Shown here in pieces: positions 1-7,939 of a stretch of DNA of 64,000 nucleotides. This DNA is from Actinoalloteichus_B caeruleus. GTDB taxonomy: Bacteria; Actinomycetota; Actinomycetes; Mycobacteriales; Pseudonocardiaceae. The notes below the pieces were generated by a model, which was given only the letters and a program-made list of their open reading frames with translations, was not told the origin of the DNA and did no database searches. A program made the position numbers and the translations under genes. How positions within the stretch are numbered: position 1 is the first letter of the stretch; every line of letters begins with the position of its first letter. The stretch lies in assembly GCF_000718005.1 (NCBI RefSeq), contig NZ_JODV01000017.1. One strand, written 5' to 3'.

Positions 1-120
1 CCGCGCGTCGCCGCAACTCCTGGGGGTATTTCTTCGCGGAACCCATGCTCCTCATCCTTCCTGGGGTGCAGGGCCTCCAACAAACCCAGTACGGTCCAAC
101 CCGCTTGGCCTGCCGGTGTC

Positions 121-155
121 CCCGCCCGACGCGGGTGGGTATGGCGTCGGGCGGG
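121..155 (-). terminator. Hairpin terminator after the lipoprotein gene
   Basis: Perfect 12-bp arms CCCGCCCGACGC and GCGTCGGGCGGG are separated by an 11-nt loop and lie 7 nt beyond the stop codon of the lipoprotein gene. There is no T-tract, as is usual for actinomycete hairpins. The first 120 bases of the window hold no gene I can support. Confidence 0.7.
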
Positions 156-162
156 GCTCGGC

Positions 163-810
163 TCAGTGGTGGCCGTGGTGGGCGAAGTCGCACCCCTCCG
201 CGTCGGCGGGGATGAGATGCGCGTCCTCGATGTCCACGGGGGCGCACCAGAGGTAGTGCAGCCCCATCTCCTCGGCCCCGGTGGGCCCCGAGGTCACGGC
301 GAAACCGTTGCCGAAGGACCAGTCCGGGTTGCCCCGCACCTCACCCTCCTCGACGGCGTCACGCCAGGACTCCTGGAACTCCGTGAAGCGGTCGGGGTCG
401 AAGATGACCAGGCCAAGTTTGTCGTGCGGCGGCACGGCACAGGTGGCCCACTCCGCCACGTAGGGTTCGTACAGCCCGATCAGCAGGGGTCCGACGAAGT
501 CCCGGAACTCCTCCTCGCTGGCGGGTGTCGGGTCGGCGCACTCGCCGGTTTCCTCGGCGACCCAGGACGCCAGTTCGAGGGCGGTGTCGAAGGACTGGCC
601 CATCGCCGCGGCACCGGTCTCCTCCGCCGCCTCGTGGTCGTGGTCGTCGTGTCCCCCACCCTCCTCCGAGGGGGCCGCGTGCTCGGTGCTCGCGGGGGGT
701 GGGGCCTCGGCGGAATCCTCGCCTCCGCCGCAGCCGGCGAGGACGAGGGCCACCGCCGCCAAGGACCCGGTCGCGGCGAGCCGTGCCCTGGTGAGCAGGC
801 TGGAATTCAC
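163..810 (-). CDS. Secreted lipoprotein with His/Asp-rich linker, function unknown
   Basis: A 215-residue exported lipoprotein. The GTG start at 810 is chosen because an AAGGGAG ribosome site precedes it and it directly opens a signal peptide (basic RAR, then a hydrophobic run) ending in the lipobox LAGC, with the lipidated Cys near residue 27. A low-complexity linker follows with a GGGHDDHDHE stretch that could bind metal, and the C-terminus is also His-rich (FAHHGHH). The globular part has several Trp and Cys residues, but I do not recognise the family. It lies 49 bp after the copper-dependent LPMO gene on the same strand, so the two may be co-transcribed. A role in copper or metal supply to the LPMO is only a guess from the His-rich segments and the position. 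Confidence 0.75.
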   Translation of the reverse strand: MNSSLLTRARLAATGSLAAVALVLAGCGGGEDSAEAPPPASTEHAAPSEEGGGHDDHDHEAAEETGAAAMGQSFDTALELASWVAEETGECADPTPASEEEFRDFVGPLLIGLYEPYVAEWATCAVPPHDKLGLVIFDPDRFTEFQESWRDAVEEGEVRGNPDWSFGNGFAVTSGPTGAEEMGLHYLWCAPVDIEDAHLIPADAEGCDFAHHGHH

Positions 811-859
811 TCGGTTCTCCCTTTCCTGTCCGTCCGGTGTTCCCGTCGGCACGCGCGGC

Positions 860-1522
860 TCACTGGAAGACGACGTCCGAACAGTTGTAGAAGGCCTCGG
901 GGCTGTCCGAGCGCTGCCAGATCGAGTAGATGATGTGCCGCCCGGTCTTGCCCTCCGGCAGCTGCCCGTACATCTGGTAGGAGTCCCACCAGCTCCCGTC
1001 GGTGTGTTCCTTGGGCGGGTCGGTCGCGACCAGGAAGGGTTCCTCTTCGAGGTCGGACCAGGCCAGGGGGGTGGTGGGGTCGTAGCCGTCCTTGGTCACA
1101 TACAGCTCGAAGGTGCCGGGGTGCGGCGCCCAGGCGGCGTAGCGGAAGTTGTAGTCGGCGCCGGACCGCAGGGTGGTCGCCGGCCAGTCCGGGCGGGCGG
1201 CGTTGTAGGCCGCGTACTTGTCGGTGCCCGCCGCGCACAGCTCCCCGTCGGGGATGATCTCGCGGTGACGTCCGGCGGCGTCGGGGATCAGGATGGCGAA
1301 CCAGTCCCAGAGCGGCTGGGTCCCGCCCTCCGCCACCGCGTCCCGGCAGGCGTCCGAACTGGGGGTCTGCGGCCCTTCGTCGAAGCAGACGTAGGTCCGG
1401 GTCGCCGGTGCGGTCATACCTCCGTGCGCGTGCGCCACACCGGCCGTGAGGGTGCTGGCGAGAAGGGCCAGCGCCACTCCGACCACGCCCAGCGACGCGA
1501 CGTTGCGTCGTCTCGTTCTCAT
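860..1522 (-). CDS. AA10 lytic polysaccharide monooxygenase (chitin/cellulose-active)
   Basis: A 220-residue secreted copper enzyme that cleaves crystalline polysaccharide oxidatively. Starting at ATG 1522 gives a Sec signal of about 32 residues (RTRRR, then a hydrophobic core, ending AHA). Cleavage leaves His33 as the mature N-terminus in HGGM, the first ligand of the copper histidine brace. The second brace His lies in AAWAPHPG near residue 134. The C-terminal NCSDVVF motif supplies the axial Phe typical of AA10. The protein is a single catalytic domain with no carbohydrate-binding module. Chitin or cellulose specificity cannot be read reliably here. GH20 hexosaminidase and GH74 xyloglucanase genes elsewhere in the window are compatible with either. 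Confidence 0.92.
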   Translation of the reverse strand: MRTRRRNVASLGVVGVALALLASTLTAGVAHAHGGMTAPATRTYVCFDEGPQTPSSDACRDAVAEGGTQPLWDWFAILIPDAAGRHREIIPDGELCAAGTDKYAAYNAARPDWPATTLRSGADYNFRYAAWAPHPGTFELYVTKDGYDPTTPLAWSDLEEEPFLVATDPPKEHTDGSWWDSYQMYGQLPEGKTGRHIIYSIWQRSDSPEAFYNCSDVVFQ

Positions 1523-1711
1523 GCGCTGCTCATTTCTGTGCTGGACAGACAAAGATCGCGCGCCCTGGAACGGAGTGTAGGCAGCGGTGGACTGGCCGAA
1601 CAGCGCCGTTCATCTCAACCCGGCTGCCTCCCTCGGCGAGGAACGAGGCGGTCATGGTCGGCGGTGGGCGGGGAGGCGCGACGCCCGCACCTCCCCGAGC
1701 CGGCTGGCGCG

Positions 1712-3235
1712 TCAGCCGATCAGCCAGGCCTCCTCATCACCCGACCAGCGGTTCACGCCCGTCGGGGTGGCCGCGCAGCGGCGGTGGATCTCGGTGAACG
1801 CCGGGACGAAGGCGGCGTTCACGCTCTCCCACTCCTCCTGCCACTCCCGCACCCGGGGCAGCCAGTGGCGCAGCTCGGCGAGCACGGCGTCCTCGTCGAC
1901 CCTGGTCAGCCGCCCGTTCTCGACCACGGTCTCCCCCGCGACCATGACCTGCTCGATGGACGAGCCGTTCTCGGAGTAGACGAGGTGCACGGCGAGGTCG
2001 TTGCGCGGGGTGAACGGGAGGGTGTTCAGGTCGTAGATGACCAGGTCGGCCTGCTTGCCGACCTCGAGCGATCCGGTCCTGTCCTCCACGAGCGCGCTGC
2101 GCGCTCCGCCGAGGGTGCCGGCGCGCAACACCTCGGCGACGCTGGGCCAGCGGTGGTGGTCCGGTTCGCTGACCTTGTGCAGCAGCCCGGCCGCCTTGAC
2201 GACGTCGAGCATCCTCGGGCTGTCGCTGCTGGAGGCTCCGTCACTGCCCAGCGCGAGGTTCACCCCCGCGTCGAGCAGGTCGCGGAAGGGAGCGATGCCC
2301 GATCCCAGCTTCAGGTTGGAGATGGGGTTGTGGGACACCGACGCGTTGGCCGCCCCGAGTATCTCAATGTCGGACCGGGTCAACCAGATGCCGTGGGCCA
2401 AGGTCGTCTCCCGGCCCAGCGCGCCGATCCGTCGCAGGTGTTCCACCAGGGTGGTGCCGTGGAACTCCCGGCCGGTGACGGCCTGGACCTTGGTCTCCAG
2501 GACGTGGATGTGGTACTCGGCGTTCCAGGCACGCGCGAGTTCCGCCGCGCCGACGAGGAGGTCGTCGGTGCACCGTTGGGGACCGGAGGGTGCCACCATG
2601 TACCGGAGGCGGCCGCCGGCCCGTTCGTGGTGCCGTTCGAAGGCCCGCCTGCTGAAGTCGAGGTACTCGTCGGTGCGGGGCGGCGTGATCGCCCGGACCT
2701 CGTCGAGCAGGTCGGGGCGGAGGACCTCCTCCACGAAGGGCAGGGTGTCGACGAAGGGTTTGTTGATGACGTGCCCGGACACGTTCGCCCGGATCCCGGC
2801 GAGCTCGTAGGCGTCGAACACGGCGGCCAGCTGGTCGACGTTCTGGGTCGGGGTCTCCAGGACGTCGTCGACCACGCAGGTCACGCCGGCCCGGAGTGAC
2901 TCCATGGCCACCAGCAGGGTGCGCAGCCGGACGAGGTCGGCGGGAAGTTCCCCGATCCCCAGGATCGGGTAGGAGAAGAGCATCCACAGTTCGAGCGGCA
3001 GGTTGTCGTAGCGTCCCTTGAACAGCGCCTCCCACGAGTGCAGGTGCCCGTTCACCAGTCCGGGGGTGACGAGCCGGTCCCGGCCGTCGATGACCCTCTC
3101 GTCCGGTCGTGGTTCCAGGTCCGGTCCGATCTCGGAGATCCGGTCATCACTGATCCGGATGCTCGTGGTGATCGGCCGGGCCCCGGTCACCTCGTCCATC
3201 GTGATGACCGAGGCGTGGCGGATGAGTGTTCCCAC
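1712..3235 (-). CDS. Amidohydrolase, nucleobase/8-oxoguanine deaminase or chlorohydrolase type
   Basis: A 507-residue metal-dependent hydrolase of the TrzN/AtzA/SsnA/8-oxoguanine-deaminase branch. The N-terminal metal motif is VNGHLHSW (His64, His66). Further on are SHNPISNLKLGSG and the C-terminal metal Asp in LALGSDGASSSDS, all typical of cytosolic aminohydrolases acting on purine, pyrimidine or triazine rings. The GTG start at 3235 follows an AGGAG site, and longer readings upstream only run into the permease gene in another frame. It begins 49 bp after the NCS1 nucleobase permease gene, so the pair is probably an operon importing and deaminating one ring compound. The exact substrate cannot be told from sequence alone; 8-oxoguanine, cytosine, guanine and S-adenosylhomocysteine analogues are all possible. 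Confidence 0.85.
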   Translation of the reverse strand: MGTLIRHASVITMDEVTGARPITTSIRISDDRISEIGPDLEPRPDERVIDGRDRLVTPGLVNGHLHSWEALFKGRYDNLPLELWMLFSYPILGIGELPADLVRLRTLLVAMESLRAGVTCVVDDVLETPTQNVDQLAAVFDAYELAGIRANVSGHVINKPFVDTLPFVEEVLRPDLLDEVRAITPPRTDEYLDFSRRAFERHHERAGGRLRYMVAPSGPQRCTDDLLVGAAELARAWNAEYHIHVLETKVQAVTGREFHGTTLVEHLRRIGALGRETTLAHGIWLTRSDIEILGAANASVSHNPISNLKLGSGIAPFRDLLDAGVNLALGSDGASSSDSPRMLDVVKAAGLLHKVSEPDHHRWPSVAEVLRAGTLGGARSALVEDRTGSLEVGKQADLVIYDLNTLPFTPRNDLAVHLVYSENGSSIEQVMVAGETVVENGRLTRVDEDAVLAELRHWLPRVREWQEEWESVNAAFVPAFTEIHRRCAATPTGVNRWSGDEEAWLIG

Positions 3236-3284
3236 GTGTTGTTCTCCTGTTCCTCGTGGGCGGCCAGCGGGCGTCGGCTGGTCC

Positions 3285-4655
3285 TCAGCTGGTGCTGGCC
3301 GGGGTGGCCCGCTCCGCCGGGGTCGGCGTCGGTGACGCGGCGTCCCTTCGGTGTCCGGGCAGGACCCGGTGCAGCAGCGGCGCCGCGACGACGGCGACCA
3401 GGATGCCCTGGAGCGGCGGCACGCCGAGTTCGTACACGTTGCTGACCGCCGCCACCAGCGTGCCGGCGAGATAGGCGCCGAGCCCACTCCACCGGACCAC
3501 GGGCTCGCGTCCCCCCGCGGCGGCGGGCAGGCGACCGCGCCAGGCCAGGAAGTACTGGCCGATCACGGCGCCCCCGAGTGGGGGGATCACGATCCCCAGG
3601 ACCACGAGGAAGGTCTCCAGTGCCTCGTAGACACCGGTCACGGCCAACAGGATCCCGAGCAGGACCCCGCCGATGACGAAGGGTCGTTTGTCGTTCACCC
3701 CGAAGAGTTCCGCGCCGGCGACGCCGAACGCGTAGGCGGCGTTGTCGTTCGTGGTCCAGAGGTTGGCGACCAGCAGGAGCAGGCCGAGGACGAGGAGGTC
3801 GAGCTGGATCAGGACGGCGGCGAAGTCCGGTTCGCCGTAGACGACCGCGCCGACGGCGCCGAAGAACAGCATGAGGGTCTGCGCGACGAGGAAGGCCACC
3901 AGCGCGGCGGCGAAGGCGTGCCGGGGGCGTCGCGCGAAGCGGGTCCAGTTGCCGACCTGCGTCCCTCCGCTGACGAAGGTGCCGACCATGACGGTGAGGG
4001 CGGTGGCGACGCCCAGTTCGGCGGTCGGTTCGATCGAGAGCAGTCCGTGCCAGCCGCCGGCGTCGCCGAGGGCGCGAGCGACGACCCAGAACGCCAGGAC
4101 GAACATCAGGGGCACGGCGATCGCGCTGAGGATCTCCAGTCCCCGGTATCCGAAGTAGGCGGTGGTGCCCATCAGCAGCCCGGCGACCACCATGATGGGC
4201 CAGGTGCTCTCCCAGCCGAGCGCCCTGCCCGCGAGGTCGGCCAGCAGCGCGACCGTGACGCCGAACCAGCCGATCTGGGTGCCGCCGAGCAGCACCGACG
4301 CCCACTTGCCGCCGGCGAGACCGAGGGTCCGGCGGGCGAGCAGCACGGTGCTCAGGCCGGTCCTGGCGGAGATCACCCCGATGACGGCGACGTAGCAGCC
4401 GAGCAGGACGCTGGCGGTCAGGCTGAGCACCAGGAACTCCGCGAACGGGAAGGCGCCCGCGATCTGGCCCCCCGCGAGCATCGTGGGTGCGAAGAACGTG
4501 AAGCTGACCAGCATCAGCAGCAGCGACCCCAGGCTTCGGCGGGCGGACGTCGGCACCGGGGCGAGCGGGTAGTCGGGGTCCACCACCGGCTGACTACCCT
4601 GGGCCACCCCCTGATCACCCTTGTTGCCCAACGTCCGCGGTGCCCGTGGCGACAT
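3285..4655 (-). CDS. NCS1-family cytosine/purine permease
   Basis: A 456-residue inner-membrane transporter of the nucleobase:cation symporter-1 family (CodB/PurP-like). The N-terminal motif SFTFFAPTMLAGGQIAGAF and the GGTQIGWFGV segment are NCS1 helices, and about twelve hydrophobic segments follow. The ATG at 4655 is preferred over an upstream GTG at 4670 because a GAAAGGGG ribosome site stands just before it. It is the first gene of a two-gene operon with the deaminase 49 bp downstream, so it presumably brings in the deaminase substrate. The C-terminus is a short Pro/Ala/Thr tail. Nucleobase uptake is well supported by family; the specific base is not. Confidence 0.88.
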   Translation of the reverse strand: MSPRAPRTLGNKGDQGVAQGSQPVVDPDYPLAPVPTSARRSLGSLLLMLVSFTFFAPTMLAGGQIAGAFPFAEFLVLSLTASVLLGCYVAVIGVISARTGLSTVLLARRTLGLAGGKWASVLLGGTQIGWFGVTVALLADLAGRALGWESTWPIMVVAGLLMGTTAYFGYRGLEILSAIAVPLMFVLAFWVVARALGDAGGWHGLLSIEPTAELGVATALTVMVGTFVSGGTQVGNWTRFARRPRHAFAAALVAFLVAQTLMLFFGAVGAVVYGEPDFAAVLIQLDLLVLGLLLLVANLWTTNDNAAYAFGVAGAELFGVNDKRPFVIGGVLLGILLAVTGVYEALETFLVVLGIVIPPLGGAVIGQYFLAWRGRLPAAAGGREPVVRWSGLGAYLAGTLVAAVSNVYELGVPPLQGILVAVVAAPLLHRVLPGHRRDAASPTPTPAERATPASTS

Positions 4656-5319
4656 GGCCCCCCCTTTCACTACTTTCCGTCACACGTTGACGAGCAAGGG
4701 ACGGTAGGAAGTGGGTGTTTCACGCGGCTCCGTGCCGCGTTACGGGGAGATGACGAAGCCGGGGTGTGAGCAACCGCACCGCTTGCTCGGGCGCCCGAAC
4801 CAGGCTCGGGTCCTGGTGAGCTCGGGTGGGGTCCGGCGAACGAGTCGCGGTGGAGCCGCCGGCTGCGGGACCTCGGTCCTCGTCGGGGTGGCGGAAGGTC
4901 CCGCGCGGTGGAAGGCCTCCCCCATCGCCGGCCGGCGGCACGGGCGATCCGGCTCTCCGTGTGGCGGTCGCCAGCGGGTCGCCCGCCTGTCGCGCGGTGT
5001 CGGCCCGCCCCCGCCTTCCGCCCGATCACGAGGTTCCGGGTTGCGCGGTGCGGGGTTCCGACCACCGGCCTCGCCTGGGGCGTCACCGCCTCGGACGGCG
5101 GGTCGGGACGATGTGCCCGGTCTGTTCGGCTCACCTCGCTGGTGCGCGGCGTGACTCCGAGCGGCCGAGGTGGTCGCCCGCGCAGGTGAGTGGGGCCGCG
5201 GCGGACCGTCGCGACCGGCGTGCGCCACCTCCCCCGCCGGCACGCCAGGGGAGGTGGCTTCGGCGTCCGCCAGGCACACCCGGGCTGGCGGCCCGGCGCG
5301 GGGTCGCAGCGCGGGCCTC
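4656..5319. other. Intergenic region, 664 bp
   Basis: All three frames on both strands give Arg/Pro-rich, low-quality translations without credible starts. The promoter of the permease-deaminase operon should lie at its left end (about 4660-4760), where the sequence is least GC-rich (TTTCACTACTTTCCGTCACA). I see no other structure. Confidence 0.5.
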
Positions 5320-5874
5320 CTACCCGACCAGTTCGAAGTGACCGAGTCGCGCGGACCACCGGTAGCGGTCGACCCAGGTGGTCTCGGTCGACCAGTCGGT
5401 CATCGTGACGACGACGTCACCGTCCTCGACGGCGAAGTCGGTGGGCCGGAGCATCCAGTGCGGTCCGTCGGCAACGGTGCCCAGTAGGCTCGGCCGCCCC
5501 TCCTCGTCCACCGTGACGGCGACCAACGACCCGGAGTACTCGGAGTTCCGGGGGCCGCAGTCGATCATGAGGAGGGCGTCCTCCACGCCGTCGGCGGTGA
5601 CGTCGGCGAACGCGACCTCGTGTCCCGGCGCGAAGCGGTAGACGTGGCCGGGGGTCTCGGCCGTGCCCCCGGTGAAGGAGACCGGCGCCTCCGGACAGGC
5701 GCCGATGGCGGGCAACGGGACGACCGCGTCCCGCCAGGCGATGTCGCGGACTCCGCCGGCCGGTTCGGCGGCCTGCGCCGCGAGGGTTGGACCCGCCACC
5801 GCCGCGGTGACCGCCAGGGACAGCGCCGCCGCCCATCGAGGGAACGTTGCCCCGTGCCGCCTGCTCGGTCTCAT
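5320..5874 (-). CDS. Secreted protein with FG-GAP/VCBS-like segment, function unknown
   Basis: A 184-residue exported protein. ATG 5874 has a GGGAG site 6 nt upstream and opens a Sec signal peptide (RPSRRHG, then a hydrophobic stretch, ending near LAAQAAEPA). The mature part contains VAFADVTADGVEDALLMID, which resembles an FG-GAP/VCBS calcium-binding repeat, followed by alternating beta-type segments and a Trp-rich C-terminus (MTDWSTETTWVDRYRW). Two Cys may pair (AC-PEAP and DCGPR). It is monocistronic as far as can be seen. A surface or periplasmic role is likely, but no enzyme motif is visible. Confidence 0.75.
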   Translation of the reverse strand: MRPSRRHGATFPRWAAALSLAVTAAVAGPTLAAQAAEPAGGVRDIAWRDAVVPLPAIGACPEAPVSFTGGTAETPGHVYRFAPGHEVAFADVTADGVEDALLMIDCGPRNSEYSGSLVAVTVDEEGRPSLLGTVADGPHWMLRPTDFAVEDGDVVVTMTDWSTETTWVDRYRWSARLGHFELVG

Positions 5875-6365
5875 GTGCGCTCCCGTTCCTCGTGGACGTC
5901 CTGGGGCCGCCGCCGACGTACACCGCCGGCACCGGCAGTGGGAGGACGGAACGGCCCCGGGGCCGGGTTGCCTCCCGGCGAGCACCGCCCGCGGAGTGCG
6001 CGCGTCCTGGCGCGCGGGGTCAGGTTGACGGTGCCTGCCCGACCCGTTCCTGGGGCGAGACGGACTCACGACCACGGCACCAGCCCCGGGCGCGGAACGG
6101 TTCGGGTCGCGACGCCGGCGTCCACCACGGCGGCACCAGCAGGTGCTTCCCCACCAAGCCGGCTCCGGCACCAGGGAACCGCGCCCGGCGGGCGCAGCGC
6201 CCGCTCCCGTCCACCCCCCTCGCTCCTCGGAGGTCCCCGGGTGGACCAGCGCTGCCCGGTCGTCCCGCCCGCTTCGTCCTCGCGGACGAGGGGCTGCTGG
6301 CCGGGGAGGGGACGGCCCAGCCCGTTGACCCGTCCCACGTCCGACCGGGACGTCGGCGTCGCCCC
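5875..6365. other. Intergenic region, 491 bp
   Basis: No frame gives a convincing protein. It should contain the promoter of the secreted-protein gene at its left end and the 3' end of the duplicated module's transcript at its right end. No clear hairpin was found. Confidence 0.45.
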
Positions 6366-6671
6366 CTACGGCGCCGCCTCGACGTGGACCGCCAGCACCC
6401 GACCGGTGGCGGTGTCCACGTGCGGCACTCCGGGTTCCTCCGGTAGTGGGGTGTCGAGGTAGAGGCTGCGCAGTCGCGCCGTGTCCCGGCCCAGCTCCCG
6501 CGCCTTGTCCACTGCCTCCCGCTCGGCCTCCTCCCGGGTGATGCGCCTGGCGCCCTCGAGCACGACGACGTGGTGCGGGTGGACGACGCGGTTGTCCGAG
6601 GGGTCGTAGAGCGCCACCACGTGGGTGAGCGCGACGGCGGGTGCGTCCCCGGCGACGGCGAACTCGGTCAT
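6366..6671 (-). CDS. Conserved small protein B1 of a duplicated module, function unknown
   Basis: A 101-residue soluble protein, clearly paralogous to the 7275-7574 product. Both share THxVxLYDPSDNRVVH, VVVLEG, a charged helix of the type REEAEREAVDKARELG, and LDTPLPxEPGVxHV. Its ATG overlaps the stop of the preceding small ORF in an ATGA, so the two are translationally coupled. The predicted layout is beta strands, one amphipathic helix, then beta strands. I do not recognise the family and see no signal peptide, membrane segment or catalytic motif. It is the downstream member of the module whose A-type gene is broken. Confidence 0.7.
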   Translation of the reverse strand: MTEFAVAGDAPAVALTHVVALYDPSDNRVVHPHHVVVLEGARRITREEAEREAVDKARELGRDTARLRSLYLDTPLPEEPGVPHVDTATGRVLAVHVEAAP

Positions 6672-6787
6672 CTCGCCTCCCGGAGGGTGATGATCGGCCA
6701 GTGGAACACGTTCGCCAGGGCCCGCGCGTGGGCGTTCCTGACCAACGCGGCGAGGTGGATGGTGGTGACCGCGTTCCTCGCGACCAT
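6668..6787 (-). CDS. C-terminal fragment of A1 (small reading frame, 39 aa)
   Basis: This short frame starts at ATG 6787 behind a GGGGAGGAAC ribosome site and ends in an ATGA overlap with B1. Its product (RNAVTTIHL, VRNAHARALANVFHWPI) matches the last third of intact A2 (RENVTSVVV, VSNAHVRGLVNLFFWPV). It lies just past the stop of the 77-codon frame at 6798 and in another register, so A1 looks like one ancestral gene split by a small frameshift. The good ribosome site leaves open that it is translated as a separate polypeptide. Confidence 0.5.
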   Translation of the reverse strand: MVARNAVTTIHLAALVRNAHARALANVFHWPIITLREAR

Positions 6788-6797
6788 GTTCCTCCCC

Positions 6798-7031
6798 TCA
6801 CAGGGGGTATTCCTCGGATGCTCCGGTGCCGTCGGGATTGATGCGGTCGATGTGCGTGATGACCATGTTCGCGTGAGAGGTGATGTCCGGCTGGTAGGTG
6901 ATCCACCTCGACATGGAGATCTCGACGATGGTGTTCCTGGGTGGCTGTTCGACGTGGAGCGTCACTCCCAGTTCCGTGTTGGAAGTGCTCGTCATGCTCC
7001 AGGTACGAGCGAGCATCCTGTCCGTGGGCAC
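6798..7031 (-). CDS. N-terminal part of split A1 gene, paralogue of A2
   Basis: A 77-residue product from GTG 7031 (AAAGGA site upstream). Its core is QPPRNTIVEISMSRWITY, DITSHANMVIT and RINPDGTG, which aligns with A2. I count 23 identities in 41 aligned positions. The reading frame then ends after EEYPL, where A2 continues for about another 50 residues. The missing part is encoded in another register by the frame at 6668-6787. Either A1 has decayed by frameshift or the protein is now made as two chains. Function unknown. Confidence 0.55.
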   Translation of the reverse strand: MPTDRMLARTWSMTSTSNTELGVTLHVEQPPRNTIVEISMSRWITYQPDITSHANMVITHIDRINPDGTGASEEYPL

Positions 7032-7274
7032 CTGTCCTTTCCGCGTCGGCTACGCGTTCGTGGGTTCGGGCACTCCGAGGTGGGTTCCGCGTTCGCACGC
7101 CGTTCGTTCTCCGAAGCCGTGCGGCGCTCCCGGAGTTCGAAGTGGGTTGGTGGCGGGTTGGCGGCGCCGTGCGCCCGGTCAGGACCTGCGGGGTGCGGCC
7201 GGACGTCGGCCTCTCCAGTCCGGGGTTGGTCGCTCCTCGCGCGGCGCGACCCGGCGATCCGGGGCGCGTCGCCG

Positions 7275-7574
7275 TCATCGCTGCGCGTCGGGCCGGATCG
7301 CGACGAGTCGGCCGCCGGCGCCCACGTGCAGCACACCGGGCTCGTCGGGGAGGGGCGTGTCGAGGTGGAGGCCGGTCAGGCGTTCGGGATCGTGGCCCAG
7401 CAGCCGTGCCTGGTCCACCGCATGCCGCTCGGCGTCCTCCCTGCTGACGGTTTCGCCGCCTTCGAGCACCACCACCTGGTGGAGGTGGACGACGCGGTTG
7501 TCCGAGGGGTCGTAGAGCACGACCAGGTGGGTGGCCGTGGCCCGGGGTCCCGTTCCGCCGCCTCCGAACCTCAT
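7275..7574 (-). CDS. Conserved small protein B2 of a duplicated module, function unknown
   Basis: A 99-residue soluble protein starting at ATG 7574, which overlaps the A2 stop (ATGA). It opens with RFGGGGTG, then THLVVLYDPSDNRVVHLH, VVVLEGGETVSREDAERH, LDTPLPDEPGVLHVG and LVAIR. B1 is a clear paralogue, with LYDPSDNRVVH identical in both. No transmembrane segment, signal or known catalytic motif is visible. Its constant pairing with an A-type gene, in the same order and with the same 4-nt overlap in both copies, suggests that A and B products work together. Family unknown to me. Confidence 0.72.
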   Translation of the reverse strand: MRFGGGGTGPRATATHLVVLYDPSDNRVVHLHQVVVLEGGETVSREDAERHAVDQARLLGHDPERLTGLHLDTPLPDEPGVLHVGAGGRLVAIRPDAQR

Positions 7575-7939
7575 GCTCGCTCCTCGGCGGGGACGACAAC
7601 GGGCCAGAAGAACAGGTTGACCAGTCCCCGAACGTGCGCGTTGCTGACCTGGGCCGTGACGACGACGCTGGTGACGTTCTCGCGCACGATGACGTTCGGG
7701 CCCGAGTCCACGTCGAATTCGTCCAGGTCCGTGGTGCCATCGGGGTTGACGATTCGCACCGCGGTGATCGCCAGGTTCGCGCGCGACGAGATGTCGGCGC
7801 GATAAGTGACCCATCGCGCCATGCAGAGCTCGATGATGGTGTTCTTCCGGGGTTGTGTGATGAGGAGCGACGATGTCACGACCTTGTCGGAGTCACTCGT
7901 CGCGGACCTGGGTTCGACGTGCATGCCATCCACGATCAT
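7571..7939 (-). CDS. Conserved small protein A2 of a duplicated module, function unknown
   Basis: A 122-residue protein. ATG 7939 is chosen because GAGAGGAG precedes it; readings further upstream are Arg/Pro-rich and implausible. The sequence alternates short hydrophobic strands (NTIIELCMARWVTY, ANLAITAVRIV, NVIVRENVTSVVV, LVNLFFWPVVV) and looks like an all-beta sandwich of about 110 residues, possibly an assembling or surface-type fold. There is no signal peptide. It heads a coupled A-B gene pair, and a second, frameshifted A-B pair lies just downstream at 6366-7031. Function unknown. Confidence 0.72.
   Translation of the reverse strand: MIVDGMHVEPRSATSDSDKVVTSSLLITQPRKNTIIELCMARWVTYRADISSRANLAITAVRIVNPDGTTDLDEFDVDSGPNVIVRENVTSVVVTAQVSNAHVRGLVNLFFWPVVVPAEERA

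Noticed and set aside
584..2899. Open frame of 771 codons on the + strand
   Set aside because: Antisense to the lipoprotein, LPMO and deaminase genes, all of which have signal peptides or catalytic motifs; the + frame has none.
4670..5359. Frame of 229 codons on the minus strand upstream of the permease
   Set aside because: Composition is Arg/Pro/Gly noise, the start has no ribosome site and the frame overlaps the start of the secreted-protein gene's 3' end without spacing logic.
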